DNA of 10,557 nt, from contig CANBQQ010000064.1 in the NCBI GenBank assembly GCA_947371715.1, positions 1 to 10,557 of the forward strand. The letters run 5' to 3'. Source of the stretch: Flavipsychrobacter stenotrophus. GTDB taxonomy: Bacteria; Bacteroidota; Bacteroidia; Chitinophagales; Chitinophagaceae. Below are positions 1-6,270 of the stretch, one piece after another. A program made the translations under genes and the position numbers. Under the pieces are notes generated by a model. That model was not told the DNA's origin and did not search any database. It saw nothing but the letters and a program-made list of their open reading frames with translations. Numbering within the stretch: the stretch's first letter is position 1; every line of letters begins with the position of its first letter.

Positions 1-2583
1 CAGCTTATTCTCCCTGATGGCCAATTGATATCGTAGATATAGTTCTTCTTCTTTCTGGTTGTGATTCGGGTAGCGGGCATCCAATGTATCCAGCGTTTTA
101 GTAGCCTGCACATGATCATCCAGTTGCTTCAGGTACGCTTTTGCCAATGCTATATAAGCCTTCTGAGACATCCTTATAGATGCATCTTTCTGCCCTTTCG
201 TATTAGGTATCTTAGCCAGCAGGCTCTCTTCCGATGGCAATCCGTTTGTGTTGGCATCGGGTTCAGGTTCTGCATTATCGTCGTCCGCGGTCAGTCCGCC
301 GTTTGCACCACCTGATGTGTTATTGCTTCCCGCAAAACCAACTGCAGCCGCTCTGCGCCAATTGTCGTTCAATGCGCGATTACCCCATTTACGCTTAAAG
401 TCTGCAACACCTTGCTGCATAATTACCGGGTTGCTAAAATACCAGTTGGCAGACTCGGCCGGATCAGCTGCTGTTTCAATTTGTGGCAATGCAGCTATAG
501 CTGGTCCTTCCTGGGCGCTCTTAGCACTGTCCTTCAACTTTTGCTCCAGGTCTCTGAGGTATTTGCGTACTACAGCCTGCTGCTCCTTCTTGCTCATTTC
601 AGACAAAGCCATCAGGCTATCCTGATCCTGTATGATACCCGCAGGTATAGATATTTCAGACAATCCTTTACTGCGTAAAATGCTCGCCATCACCGCAGGA
701 TCTTTAATACCGGTCCCAGCATACTTGCTGGCGCTGTCGTAAGCGTTTTTAGCCATTGAATAGCTACCCTCATCATAATACACATCTCCCAGAGATGCGT
801 AAGAAATGGCCTTTTGCTTCTTAGTAGCTTTTGGTGTTGTTGCACTTAGCGTCAGGTACTTTATCGCGTCATTGGGCTTTTTAGCCTTTTGCGAAAGCTT
901 GCCCAACACGAAGTAAACCTGATCGTAGTAGGTAGCATATTTAGGATCATTCAACACTTTCTTCAATGGTTTTGTACCATCTTCCACATCCCCACCCGCC
1001 ATCAGCGTGTTATACGCTATGTTTTTACGGGAATAAAAGTCCATATCCATTTTAGGGAAGAAATCAAGATTGCGTTCAAAACTGGCAACTGCCGCCAGGT
1101 ATTTCCCTTCACTTTGCTGTATTTGCCCGTTAAGGAATGCTGCCCTCATGCGCAACCAGTTTGGCAGGTTATCGTCTTCCATAGCAATGCTCAATTGCTC
1201 AGAAGTTGCTGTGAGGTTTTCATCCTTGTAATAAGCAAATGCTTTTCCTACAGCCACCTCGCCTTCCATATCATCTGGCAGGTTTGGATCAGAGGCTAGT
1301 AAAGACAGAACAGCCTGGCCATTTTCAACCTGTTTAGCTTGCACCAAAGTTCGCGCTAACCAGAGTATAGCATCATTGTGTACCGATTTATGCTTCAGGA
1401 AATCGAGCGCGGAATGATTATCCTCTACTATCGATGCTCCCGAGGCCGGCCTTTGACCACTAGCCTTCAACTCCGCCTTTTTAGCCTCTTCATCACTGCT
1501 TATGATGTACTTGAAAGTTGCCGCTGCACTATTGTAATTCCCCTTAAAATAATATGCCTGCCCCATTAACAGGTATAGGTCATTGGCCCATTTTACGCGA
1601 GGATCATGTATTTGTATACCCACAGAAACTTTATGGATAATACTATCCATATCCGCTGCAAGCAGTGCCGAATCCTTATCAGGGTCAAATGGATAGAGCC
1701 TTATGAGCGTGTCATAATTCTCCTTAATGCCCCCCCTAAGCATATTGGCATTCGCCTCCTCCATCTTTCGATTGGCGTTGTAATAATAGTTGTAGTGCGT
1801 AAATCCATTCTGCACGAACTGCCGGAAGGGACTCCATTTTTTCTTAAGCATCGCCTGGTTCGTATAGGCCTCATGCTTTTGCTTCATCTTTATCTCCAGG
1901 GCAAGTGCTTTCTTCTTTTCAGCGGCTTTATCCTTGGCTTTGAAATTTTTATCCTTCCCCGATTTCACCCTGGCAAGACTGTCCAATCTTCTCTTTCTTA
2001 CTTTGGTAAGGCTGTCTGTAAAATGCGTCCGCACAGCTTTCATACTATCCGTCACATGTTTACGAATAGCCCTTGAGCTGTCCATGGAGTGCTTTCGTAT
2101 AGCTGCAAGACTATCAGTATGCCCTTTAATTGCCCGCTTTATCGCATCACTTTTCTTTCGTTTAGATATGGTCACACTATCCGCATAGCGCTTGCTGCCC
2201 TTGTATTTCTTAATGGCTTCCATCTTATCCATCCGCTCCTTCTGAATGGCCTTAAGACTATCCGTAGCCGTTTTACGCTTATCGAGAGACTGCTTGGTCA
2301 CACCCAATCGTGCAGCTTTTAAGGAGTCCGTGTGGGCCTTGCGGGCGGCAGTAAGTGATTTGGTCTTTTCAGTACGAGACCTGGCCACACTATCTTTATA
2401 ATGTTTACTATTCTTGAATTTACGCACGGCCGCAACACTGTCCGCAAGATATTTACGGGCAGCATTCAAACTATCTGTTGCACTCATTTTAGTGCCAGCG
2501 CCACCCTTGGTCTGGGCTTGTGCAGTACTAAACGTGAACAGAAAGCAGCCAAATAGTATAAATAATATTAACTTAATATTCAA
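1..2583 (-). CDS. porW: PorW/SprE-like type IX secretion / gliding motility protein (3' end beyond window)
   Basis: 861 codons are open to the left window edge, so the C-terminus is missing. PorW/SprE is an envelope TPR protein needed for type IX secretion and gliding in Bacteroidota. Seen: a hydrophobic signal peptide (residues 1-23, ending A-Q-A before Q24), a basic 11-residue repeat array (about 36-206), an aromatic block (about 250-271: W-S-P-F-R..FTHYNYYYNAN), TPR-like helices (for example about 336-365, DLYLLMGQAYYFKGNY), then WYFSNP at 714-719 and WGNRALNDNWRR at 733-744. From memory, the aromatic block and the WYF/WGNR segment are hallmarks of PorW/SprE. A low-complexity Gly/Asn/Asp stretch follows (about 750-785). 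The start is taken as TTG at 2583. An in-frame TAG lies upstream, and the first ATG is residue 33, which would delete the signal peptide. Known members are lipoproteins; here the only early cysteine (C13, in LFGC) is a poor lipobox. Confident on family, less so on start and anchoring. Confidence 0.88.
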   Translation of the reverse strand, partial: MNIKLILFILFGCFLFTFSTAQAQTKGGAGTKMSATDSLNAARKYLADSVAAVRKFKNSKHYKDSVARSRTEKTKSLTAARKAHTDSLKAARLGVTKQSLDKRKTATDSLKAIQKERMDKMEAIKKYKGSKRYADSVTISKRKKSDAIKRAIKGHTDSLAAIRKHSMDSSRAIRKHVTDSMKAVRTHFTDSLTKVRKRRLDSLARVKSGKDKNFKAKDKAAEKKKALALEIKMKQKHEAYTNQAMLKKKWSPFRQFVQNGFTHYNYYYNANRKMEEANANMLRGGIKENYDTLIRLYPFDPDKDSALLAADMDSIIHKVSVGIQIHDPRVKWANDLYLLMGQAYYFKGNYNSAAATFKYIISSDEEAKKAELKASGQRPASGASIVEDNHSALDFLKHKSVHNDAILWLARTLVQAKQVENGQAVLSLLASDPNLPDDMEGEVAVGKAFAYYKDENLTATSEQLSIAMEDDNLPNWLRMRAAFLNGQIQQSEGKYLAAVASFERNLDFFPKMDMDFYSRKNIAYNTLMAGGDVEDGTKPLKKVLNDPKYATYYDQVYFVLGKLSQKAKKPNDAIKYLTLSATTPKATKKQKAISYASLGDVYYDEGSYSMAKNAYDSASKYAGTGIKDPAVMASILRSKGLSEISIPAGIIQDQDSLMALSEMSKKEQQAVVRKYLRDLEQKLKDSAKSAQEGPAIAALPQIETAADPAESANWYFSNPVIMQQGVADFKRKWGNRALNDNWRRAAAVGFAGSNNTSGGANGGLTADDDNAEPEPDANTNGLPSEESLLAKIPNTKGQKDASIRMSQKAYIALAKAYLKQLDDHVQATKTLDTLDARYPNHNQKEEELYLRYQLAIRENKL
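1966..2478 (-). repeat. 11-residue (33-bp) coding repeat array nested in a 71-residue duplication, within porW
   Basis: In the predicted PorW N-terminal region the motif [T]-D-S-[LV]-x-A-x-R-K recurs. The D of each D-S pair, or its degenerate equivalent, falls at residues 37, 48, 64, 75, 86, 98, 108, 119, 135, 146, 157, 168, 179, 190 and 201. Nearly all steps are 10-12 residues, mostly exactly 11. Two are 16, and both coincide with the insert K-x-S-K-x-Y (57-62 and 128-133). All landmarks of residues 37-86 recur 71 residues later, so a block of about 71 residues (213 bp; roughly 2475-2263 and 2262-2050) appears duplicated. The array is rich in K and R. Eleven-residue periodicity is typical of hendecad coiled coils, so a long helical stalk is inferred. 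Confidence 0.8.
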
Positions 2584-2681
2584 AATGTTCGTTTTCAGTT
2601 TATCTCCGACCTATCTTAACGCAAAACCAACGGAAAAATTACATCATTTACAGATATAGTCGGGTTTTCTGTTATTACTCT

Positions 2682-2689
2682 CAAAAATA
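2682..2689 (-). promoter_or_regulatory. possible -7 element for porW
   Basis: The minus strand reads TATTTTTG, an exact match to the Bacteroidota -7 consensus TAnnTTTG, about 98 nt upstream of the proposed TTG start. I see no convincing TTTG/TTG -33 element at the proper spacing, so this is a weak call in an AT-rich region where such matches occur by chance. Confidence 0.25.
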
Positions 2690-2787
2690 GTCAAAAAATC
2701 GGGTTGAGGGAGGGAAGGATAAGTTTAAATTAACAAAATACTTTCCGAATTACACTTGGTTTGCCATAATTTCGGGACAGTAAAAAT

Positions 2788-2988
2788 ATGGCTCAGGACA
2801 AACGAAATATGATGCGGTATGCGGGGCTGGCCACACAGTGGATGGTGATGATGGGCATAGGCGTGTGGGCAGGCTACAAACTGGATCATAAAATAGGCTG
2901 GCGTGTGCCGCTGCTAACAATATTATTTCCATTAATTGCATTGGTCGTATCATTGTGGCAGATTATTAAAGAATTCAACAAGAAATGA
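2788..2988 (+). CDS. atpZ: AtpZ/AtpI-family F-type ATPase accessory protein
   Basis: This 66-residue protein has two membrane helices (about 12-31 and 42-60) joined by a short charged loop containing GYKLDHKIGW, and a short basic tail. Size, the G-x-W-x-G-Y-K-L-D motif at the end of helix 1 and the proline at the start of helix 2 (P41) match the AtpZ family (ATPase_gene1 type). These small inner-membrane proteins are encoded with F0F1 ATP synthase genes and are implicated in cation handling or c-ring assembly. The stop overlaps the next start as ATGA (2985-2988), so the two genes are translationally coupled. No ATPase structural subunit follows within the window, which is unusual for this family. 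The start at 2788 is the only sensible ATG before helix 1. Confidence 0.8.
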   Translation: MAQDKRNMMRYAGLATQWMVMMGIGVWAGYKLDHKIGWRVPLLTILFPLIALVVSLWQIIKEFNKK

Positions 2989-3362
2989 AGAAAACGTTTA
3001 CAGTTACTATTGTTAGCATATTTGTCATACTGAGTATAGTATTTTTTGTCCTGCAACAGCAATTACCTGCGTTCAGGTTTGCCGTGTTGGAGACGGGCAA
3101 TGCTATAATGGTGGTGTTATCATTGAGTGCATTTTACATGGTAAATAAACAGATCGGCAAACCGGGCGGTGCTTTTGTCCGTGGCGTGTCGGGCGCATCC
3201 TTTCTTAAGTTGATGGTATGCATGGTAGCCATATTAGTGTATGTTGCCATAAACAGGAGTACAGTTCATAAACCAAGCATTTTTATATTGATGGCTATCT
3301 ATCTTGTCTATTCAGCAACGGAAACAATGCTGCTCTCGAAGATGGCCCGGACAACAAAATAA
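2985..3362 (+). CDS. AtpI-like four-helix membrane protein
   Basis: This 125-residue, very hydrophobic protein has four predicted membrane segments (about 6-24, 34-52, 69-89 and 97-114) with a basic C-terminal tail. Its start overlaps the atpZ stop by four bases, and the next gene begins two bases after its stop, so it sits in the middle of a tightly packed operon. A small multi-helix protein directly after atpZ and before the ATP synthase a subunit is the usual position of the AtpI/UncI-like assembly factor. I assign the AtpI-like role mainly from position, size and topology; no catalytic residues are expected or seen. The alternative is a generic uncharacterised membrane protein. Confidence 0.65.
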   Translation: MKKTFTVTIVSIFVILSIVFFVLQQQLPAFRFAVLETGNAIMVVLSLSAFYMVNKQIGKPGGAFVRGVSGASFLKLMVCMVAILVYVAINRSTVHKPSIFILMAIYLVYSATETMLLSKMARTTK

Positions 3363-3364
3363 TC

Positions 3365-4009
3365 ATGAAAAAGAAAGAAACGTCGCTAACCTTTCTCGAT
3401 CAGTTCTTACCTGCCGGGGCCTTTGATGAGGTAGCGCCTTTTTTTAAAACTCATACCATACACCTCACGCTTACGCACGACCGTAAAAGCGTATTGGGAG
3501 ATTATCGCAACCCCACAACCACCGATCCTTACCACCGCATAAGCATCAATGCCACCCTCAACCCTTATAGCTTCCTGATCACTCTGCTACACGAACTGGC
3601 GCATATGTTCACCTTCGTACATTTTGGCCACTCTGTAAGTCCGCATGGAAAAGAATGGAAGACGCAGTTCAGGCACATACTTATACCTTTCATTGGCAAG
3701 AAACTATTTCCAAATGATGTGGAGAAAGCACTGCTGGCATATGTTCACGATCCAGCTGCCAGTACCTGCACTGATCCGAGACTGTTTAAAGCACTCTACC
3801 GATACGATGAACGCAAAGACGGCCATAAACTGGTTGACGACATTGCCCCCAACCATTACTTCCAGACAGAAGATGGTATTGTGTACCAAAAGTTGGAAAA
3901 GATCCGTACCCGCACCCGCTGTATGAATATGAGCAATGGTAAGATCTATCTATTTCAGGGAATTGTGGATGTGAAGGAAGTAAATAAGCCGCGAGCCAAA
4001 AATGGCTAA
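3365..4009 (+). CDS. SprT-like zinc metalloprotein
   Basis: This 214-residue soluble protein carries the zinc-metallopeptidase motif HELAH at residues 76-80 and a likely third ligand, H94 in PHGKEW, as expected for SprT/Spartan-like domains. Family members include Spartan, a protease acting on DNA-protein crosslinks. The bacterial versions are poorly characterised, so the substrate here is unknown. The C-terminal half (about 120-205) looks like the SprT zinc-ribbon region, but only two cysteines are present (C135 and C186), so a full four-cysteine zinc site is not visible. There is no signal peptide, so the protein is presumably cytoplasmic. The ATG lies 2 nt after the preceding stop, placing it in the atpZ operon although a functional link is not obvious. 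A short hairpin, AGCCA-AAAA-TGGCT (3994-4007), overlaps the stop but has no U-tract. Confidence 0.82.
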   Translation: MKKKETSLTFLDQFLPAGAFDEVAPFFKTHTIHLTLTHDRKSVLGDYRNPTTTDPYHRISINATLNPYSFLITLLHELAHMFTFVHFGHSVSPHGKEWKTQFRHILIPFIGKKLFPNDVEKALLAYVHDPAASTCTDPRLFKALYRYDERKDGHKLVDDIAPNHYFQTEDGIVYQKLEKIRTRTRCMNMSNGKIYLFQGIVDVKEVNKPRAKNG

Positions 4010-4051
4010 ATGGGCACATCCGCTTTTAAAAGAATCGTTTACAATTAATAA

Positions 4052-4318
4052 TTAAGGGAACTTTTTGTAAATATCCTTCCTGTGTGCAATCGTGATAAAT
4101 GAAACTATATCTTTTTTCACTTCTATGCCGATACGGTAGTCTCCTATACGAATGCGGTAAAATGTTTTGAAGCCTTCCATCTTTTTAAGATTTGGAATTG
4201 CACCTATATCAGTCGCCTCTTCTGTAGAAATAATAACATGCCTTACCTTCTCCAGCACTGCTTTGTCTGTAACTTTCAACAACCTCTTATGAAAGCTTCT
4301 ATCAAATACAACTTTCAT
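4052..4318 (-). CDS. RelE/ParE-family toxin of a type II toxin-antitoxin pair
   Basis: The 88-residue protein has the RelE/ParE layout: a basic N-terminal helical half (F8-H10-K11-R12, K15), then a beta-sheet half with F53-Y-R-I-R-I-G-D-Y-R-I-G-I-E-V67 and a terminal H79-R-K-D-I-Y-K-K-F-P88. The RIGDYRI and HRKDIY motifs are typical of RelE-like toxins. Many of these cleave ribosome-bound mRNA, whereas ParE relatives poison gyrase. Residues alone do not decide which applies here. The start overlaps the stop of the upstream small ORF by one base (TGATG), the usual antitoxin-toxin coupling. It converges on the SprT-like gene with a gap of about 42 nt. Confidence 0.85.
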   Translation of the reverse strand: MKVVFDRSFHKRLLKVTDKAVLEKVRHVIISTEEATDIGAIPNLKKMEGFKTFYRIRIGDYRIGIEVKKDIVSFITIAHRKDIYKKFP

Positions 4319-4515
4319 CAGGCATCAAGATGCTTAAAAATGTCCTTTCGGCTAACAGTTTTCCCTGTTTTTTCTTTTTTCATCATCATCCCCAATTGCA
4401 GATCTTCAGCTTGCGTTGGAGAGAGTTTATCTACTGTTTCTCCCAGTTGTTCTGCAAGGGCTGTGAGTAGCTTAATGTTCTTTGCATTGTCGCTCTTTAT
4501 AACAATCGCGGTCAT
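4318..4515 (-). CDS. putative antitoxin partner of the RelE/ParE toxin
   Basis: This 65-residue protein lies directly upstream of the toxin and shares one base with it (TGATG). It begins TAIVIKSDNAKNIKLLTALAEQLG, and a short strand plus helix of this kind resembles an N-terminal dimerisation or DNA-binding segment. It ends with a charged helix containing AEDLQLGMMMKKEKTG and VSRKDIFKHL. Similar small proteins accompany RelE/ParE toxins in Bacteroidota. I do not recognise a named DNA-binding fold such as HTH or ribbon-helix-helix with certainty. The role is inferred mainly from order, size and overlap. Antitoxins of this class normally neutralise the toxin by direct binding and repress their own promoter. 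Confidence 0.75.
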   Translation of the reverse strand: MTAIVIKSDNAKNIKLLTALAEQLGETVDKLSPTQAEDLQLGMMMKKEKTGKTVSRKDIFKHLDA

Positions 4516-4523
4516 ATTCTATT

Positions 4524-4537
4524 TTTGATCAAAGTTA
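4524..4537 (-). promoter_or_regulatory. putative toxin-antitoxin promoter with overlapping palindrome
   Basis: Just upstream of the antitoxin ATG the minus strand has TAACTTTG (4537-4530), an exact TAnnTTTG match. The perfect 10-bp palindrome TTTGATCAAA (4524-4533) overlaps it, and the same palindrome completes a TATTTTTG match on the plus strand (4520-4527). A dyad overlapping the promoter fits an autoregulatory operator, but a clear -33 element is lacking. Confidence 0.45.
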
Positions 4538-4603
4538 CAAAAATGGTAAATCGGCTTGTTAACCCCCATGTTAAGATTAAGGAAACGCATTCCCAGGTAC
4601 TTG

Positions 4604-5422
4604 CTAGCTCACATACAGATCCTTCTGCAGCGGACCACCAGGAGTAACTGCATACTCATCGAAATTGGTAATACCTGCCAATGTTAGTACCTGCTCGTCT
4701 AAGAACAGATTACCTGTGCATTCTTTTGAGGGTTGCGCCAATATCAAGGCAGCGCAGTCGGCCAGTATCTCGGGCTTGCGACTCATGTTCATCAGGGTTT
4801 CTCCACCTAGTAAATTCTTTACTGCGGCAGTAGCTATAGTGGTTACCGGCCATAAAGAATTGGCTGCTATACCTGCTTTCCTGAACTCACCTGCCCAGCC
4901 CAGCGTCATCATACTCATATTGTACTTACTCAATGTATAGGCAACATAAGGTGCTATCCATTTAGGATTCAGATCAAGCGGCGGCGATAACGTAAGTATA
5001 TGCGGATTCTCAGATTTCTTAAGGAACGGAATGCAATGCTTGGTAACAAAGAATGTACCCCGCACATTGATATCATGAACCAGATCGAAGCGTTTGGCTT
5101 CGGTCATTTCAGTATTGGTCAACATTATTGCGGAAGCATTGTTCACCAATATATCTATGCCACCCAATACTGATACACACTGCTGTACAGCGGCTATTAT
5201 CTGCTCTTCATCACGTATATCACATTGTATGGCTAAAGCCCTGCCGCCTTCTTCATTGATCTTCTTAGCCACACTGTGTATGGTGCCCCCCAGCCGCGGA
5301 TCTTCGTTAACAGACTTAGCCACAATAGCTATAGCCACACCTTCCTTAGCCAACCTCAGCGCTATGGCTTCTCCTATGCCCCTGCTGGCACCTGTGATGA
5401 ACGCAACCTTTCCTTTAAGCAT
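4604..5422 (-). CDS. HSDL2-like short-chain dehydrogenase/reductase
   Basis: This 272-residue NAD(P)-dependent oxidoreductase has the classical SDR landmarks: the TGASRGIG cofactor loop (10-17), D68, NNAS (94-97), N119, catalytic S146, and the Y162-x-x-x-K166 pair. Two features point to the HSDL2-like branch: the insertion KSVNEDPRLGGTIHS (about 36-50), and the C-terminal block GNLFLDEQVLTLAGITNFDEYAV (about 237-259). Eukaryotic HSDL2 carries an extra SCP2 sterol-carrier domain; this protein ends without one, as is usual for bacterial homologues. The substrate is unknown; fatty-acid or steroid-like alcohols are only a family-level guess. It is cytoplasmic. The gene stands alone, about 90 nt upstream of the toxin-antitoxin unit on the same strand. 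The ATG at 5422 puts the TGxxxGIG loop at its normal distance from the N-terminus. Confidence 0.9.
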   Translation of the reverse strand: MLKGKVAFITGASRGIGEAIALRLAKEGVAIAIVAKSVNEDPRLGGTIHSVAKKINEEGGRALAIQCDIRDEEQIIAAVQQCVSVLGGIDILVNNASAIMLTNTEMTEAKRFDLVHDINVRGTFFVTKHCIPFLKKSENPHILTLSPPLDLNPKWIAPYVAYTLSKYNMSMMTLGWAGEFRKAGIAANSLWPVTTIATAAVKNLLGGETLMNMSRKPEILADCAALILAQPSKECTGNLFLDEQVLTLAGITNFDEYAVTPGGPLQKDLYVS

Positions 5423-5787
5423 AAGTAAATGTAATAAACTAAGCTGAAAAATTATAGGGTGAAAATGCTAAATTACTATAGCATCTCGGGGCGACTATTT
5501 TAAGAAAATGTCGGCTCACCTTTCGCATCTCACCTACCTGTCAAACCGACCTTTTTTTCTTATAGAAAATATTATATCCCAATTAGAAAAAATAACAACA
5601 AGCTGTAATACCTTATTCTATTGACATACAGCCGATGTACCCGAATAAATATGTAGTAATTATCAAATTGTAAAGTCTCTTACACCGTTTTCAGTTTGAA
5701 TATCTAACTTCCATGTACTAACTTTGATTTTTCTCCCCTCATAAACCGCTGATTTTCAATCACTAAACATATACCTAACGTAGAGTA
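5423..5787. other. divergent intergenic region
   Basis: This 365-nt AT-rich stretch lies between the dehydrogenase (minus) and the response regulator (plus). I see no credible ORF or RNA gene. It contains the response-regulator promoter (5695-5726). It also has a short direct repeat, CTCACCT, at 5515-5521 and 5529-5535, 14 nt apart, of unknown significance. No exact TAnnTTTG element was found for the dehydrogenase. Confidence 0.6.
5695..5726 (+). promoter_or_regulatory. Bacteroidota-type promoter of the response regulator
   Basis: TTTG at 5695-5698 is followed by a 20-nt spacer and TAACTTTG at 5719-5726. This is an exact match to the Bacteroidota housekeeping sigma consensus (TTTG, about 19-21 nt, TAnnTTTG). 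Transcription would begin near 5731-5735, giving a leader of about 55 nt before the ATG at 5788. Confidence 0.7.
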
Positions 5788-6183
5788 ATGCAAAAAAGTA
5801 CAGTTTTGCTGGTAGATGATGATAAATTCACCCGCCAGGTTTATAAGTTATATTTCGAGAAGCACGGATATGTGATAAAGGAGGCTACAAACGGGAATGA
5901 TGCTACCCGACTGCTGGATACCAACCCGGAAATTTCGGTGGTACTGCTTGATCTGCTCATGCCTATGCACGATGGTTTCAACTTTCTTCAAAACTTCTCA
6001 AAGACATCTACTAACCCAGCTCACGATTTTAAGGTGATACTGGTAACCGGACTGGATGAAGACGAGTACCGCAACAATGTAATGGTAAAGAACATTGACA
6101 CCAGCAAGGTTGAAGGGTTCTTCAACAAACCGGTAGATCTCAAAGAACTTTGCGAAGCGGTGGATGGTTTACATCGCAATTAA
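5788..6183 (+). CDS. stand-alone response-regulator receiver protein (CheY-like)
   Basis: This 131-residue protein is one receiver domain with no output domain. The acidic pocket is D10-D11-D12, the phosphoacceptor is D55 (in VVLLDLLMP), the switch threonine is T87 (VTG), and the conserved lysine is K114 in NKP. It should take phosphate from a histidine kinase, or from a phosphorelay protein, and signal through protein-protein contact. No kinase or partner is encoded in the window, so its pathway cannot be named. The segment DEDEYRNNVMVKNIDTSKVEG (about 90-110) makes the region between T87 and K114 somewhat longer than in CheY. It is monocistronic: its own strong promoter lies upstream and a convergent gene lies downstream. 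The ATG at 5788 gives a standard N-terminus. Confidence 0.92.
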   Translation: MQKSTVLLVDDDKFTRQVYKLYFEKHGYVIKEATNGNDATRLLDTNPEISVVLLDLLMPMHDGFNFLQNFSKTSTNPAHDFKVILVTGLDEDEYRNNVMVKNIDTSKVEGFFNKPVDLKELCEAVDGLHRN

Positions 6184-6192
6184 TTATTTAAT

Positions 6193-6233
6193 GGCTCTAT
6201 GAGTGAGATTAAACCCTGGCTCGGTTCATAGCC
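6193..6233. terminator. possible weak bidirectional terminator
   Basis: Between the convergent response regulator and ABC genes, GGCT(CT)ATGAG (6193-6203) can pair with TTCATAGCC (about 6225-6233), with a two-base bulge and a long loop. There is no U-tract, so this is an uncertain call. Confidence 0.22.
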
Positions 6234-6270
6234 CATCAAATAATCATACCCATCACAGTTCAGACAATGT

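Noticed and set aside
61..2322. Several plus-strand open frames of 60-156 codons across this stretch
   Set aside because: They lie antisense to the long PorW/SprE frame, which has a signal peptide, family motifs and regular repeats; their products are low-complexity or lack domain features.
2751..2775. Possible atpZ promoter (TACACTTG or TAATTTCG)
   Set aside because: Both deviate from TAnnTTTG, neither has a -33 partner at the right distance, and the second would leave almost no leader.
4238..4528. Plus-strand 96-codon frame over the toxin-antitoxin region
   Set aside because: Antisense to two overlapping genes with clear toxin-antitoxin organisation; the hydrophobic product arises from the reverse complement of helical coding sequence.
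4558..4574. TTAAC...GTTAA dyad downstream of the SDR gene as a terminator
   Set aside because: The stem is only about 5-6 AT-rich pairs and no U-tract follows on the minus strand.
5094..5447. Plus-strand 117-codon frame
   Set aside because: It is antisense to the SDR gene, whose cofactor loop and YxxxK site are intact.
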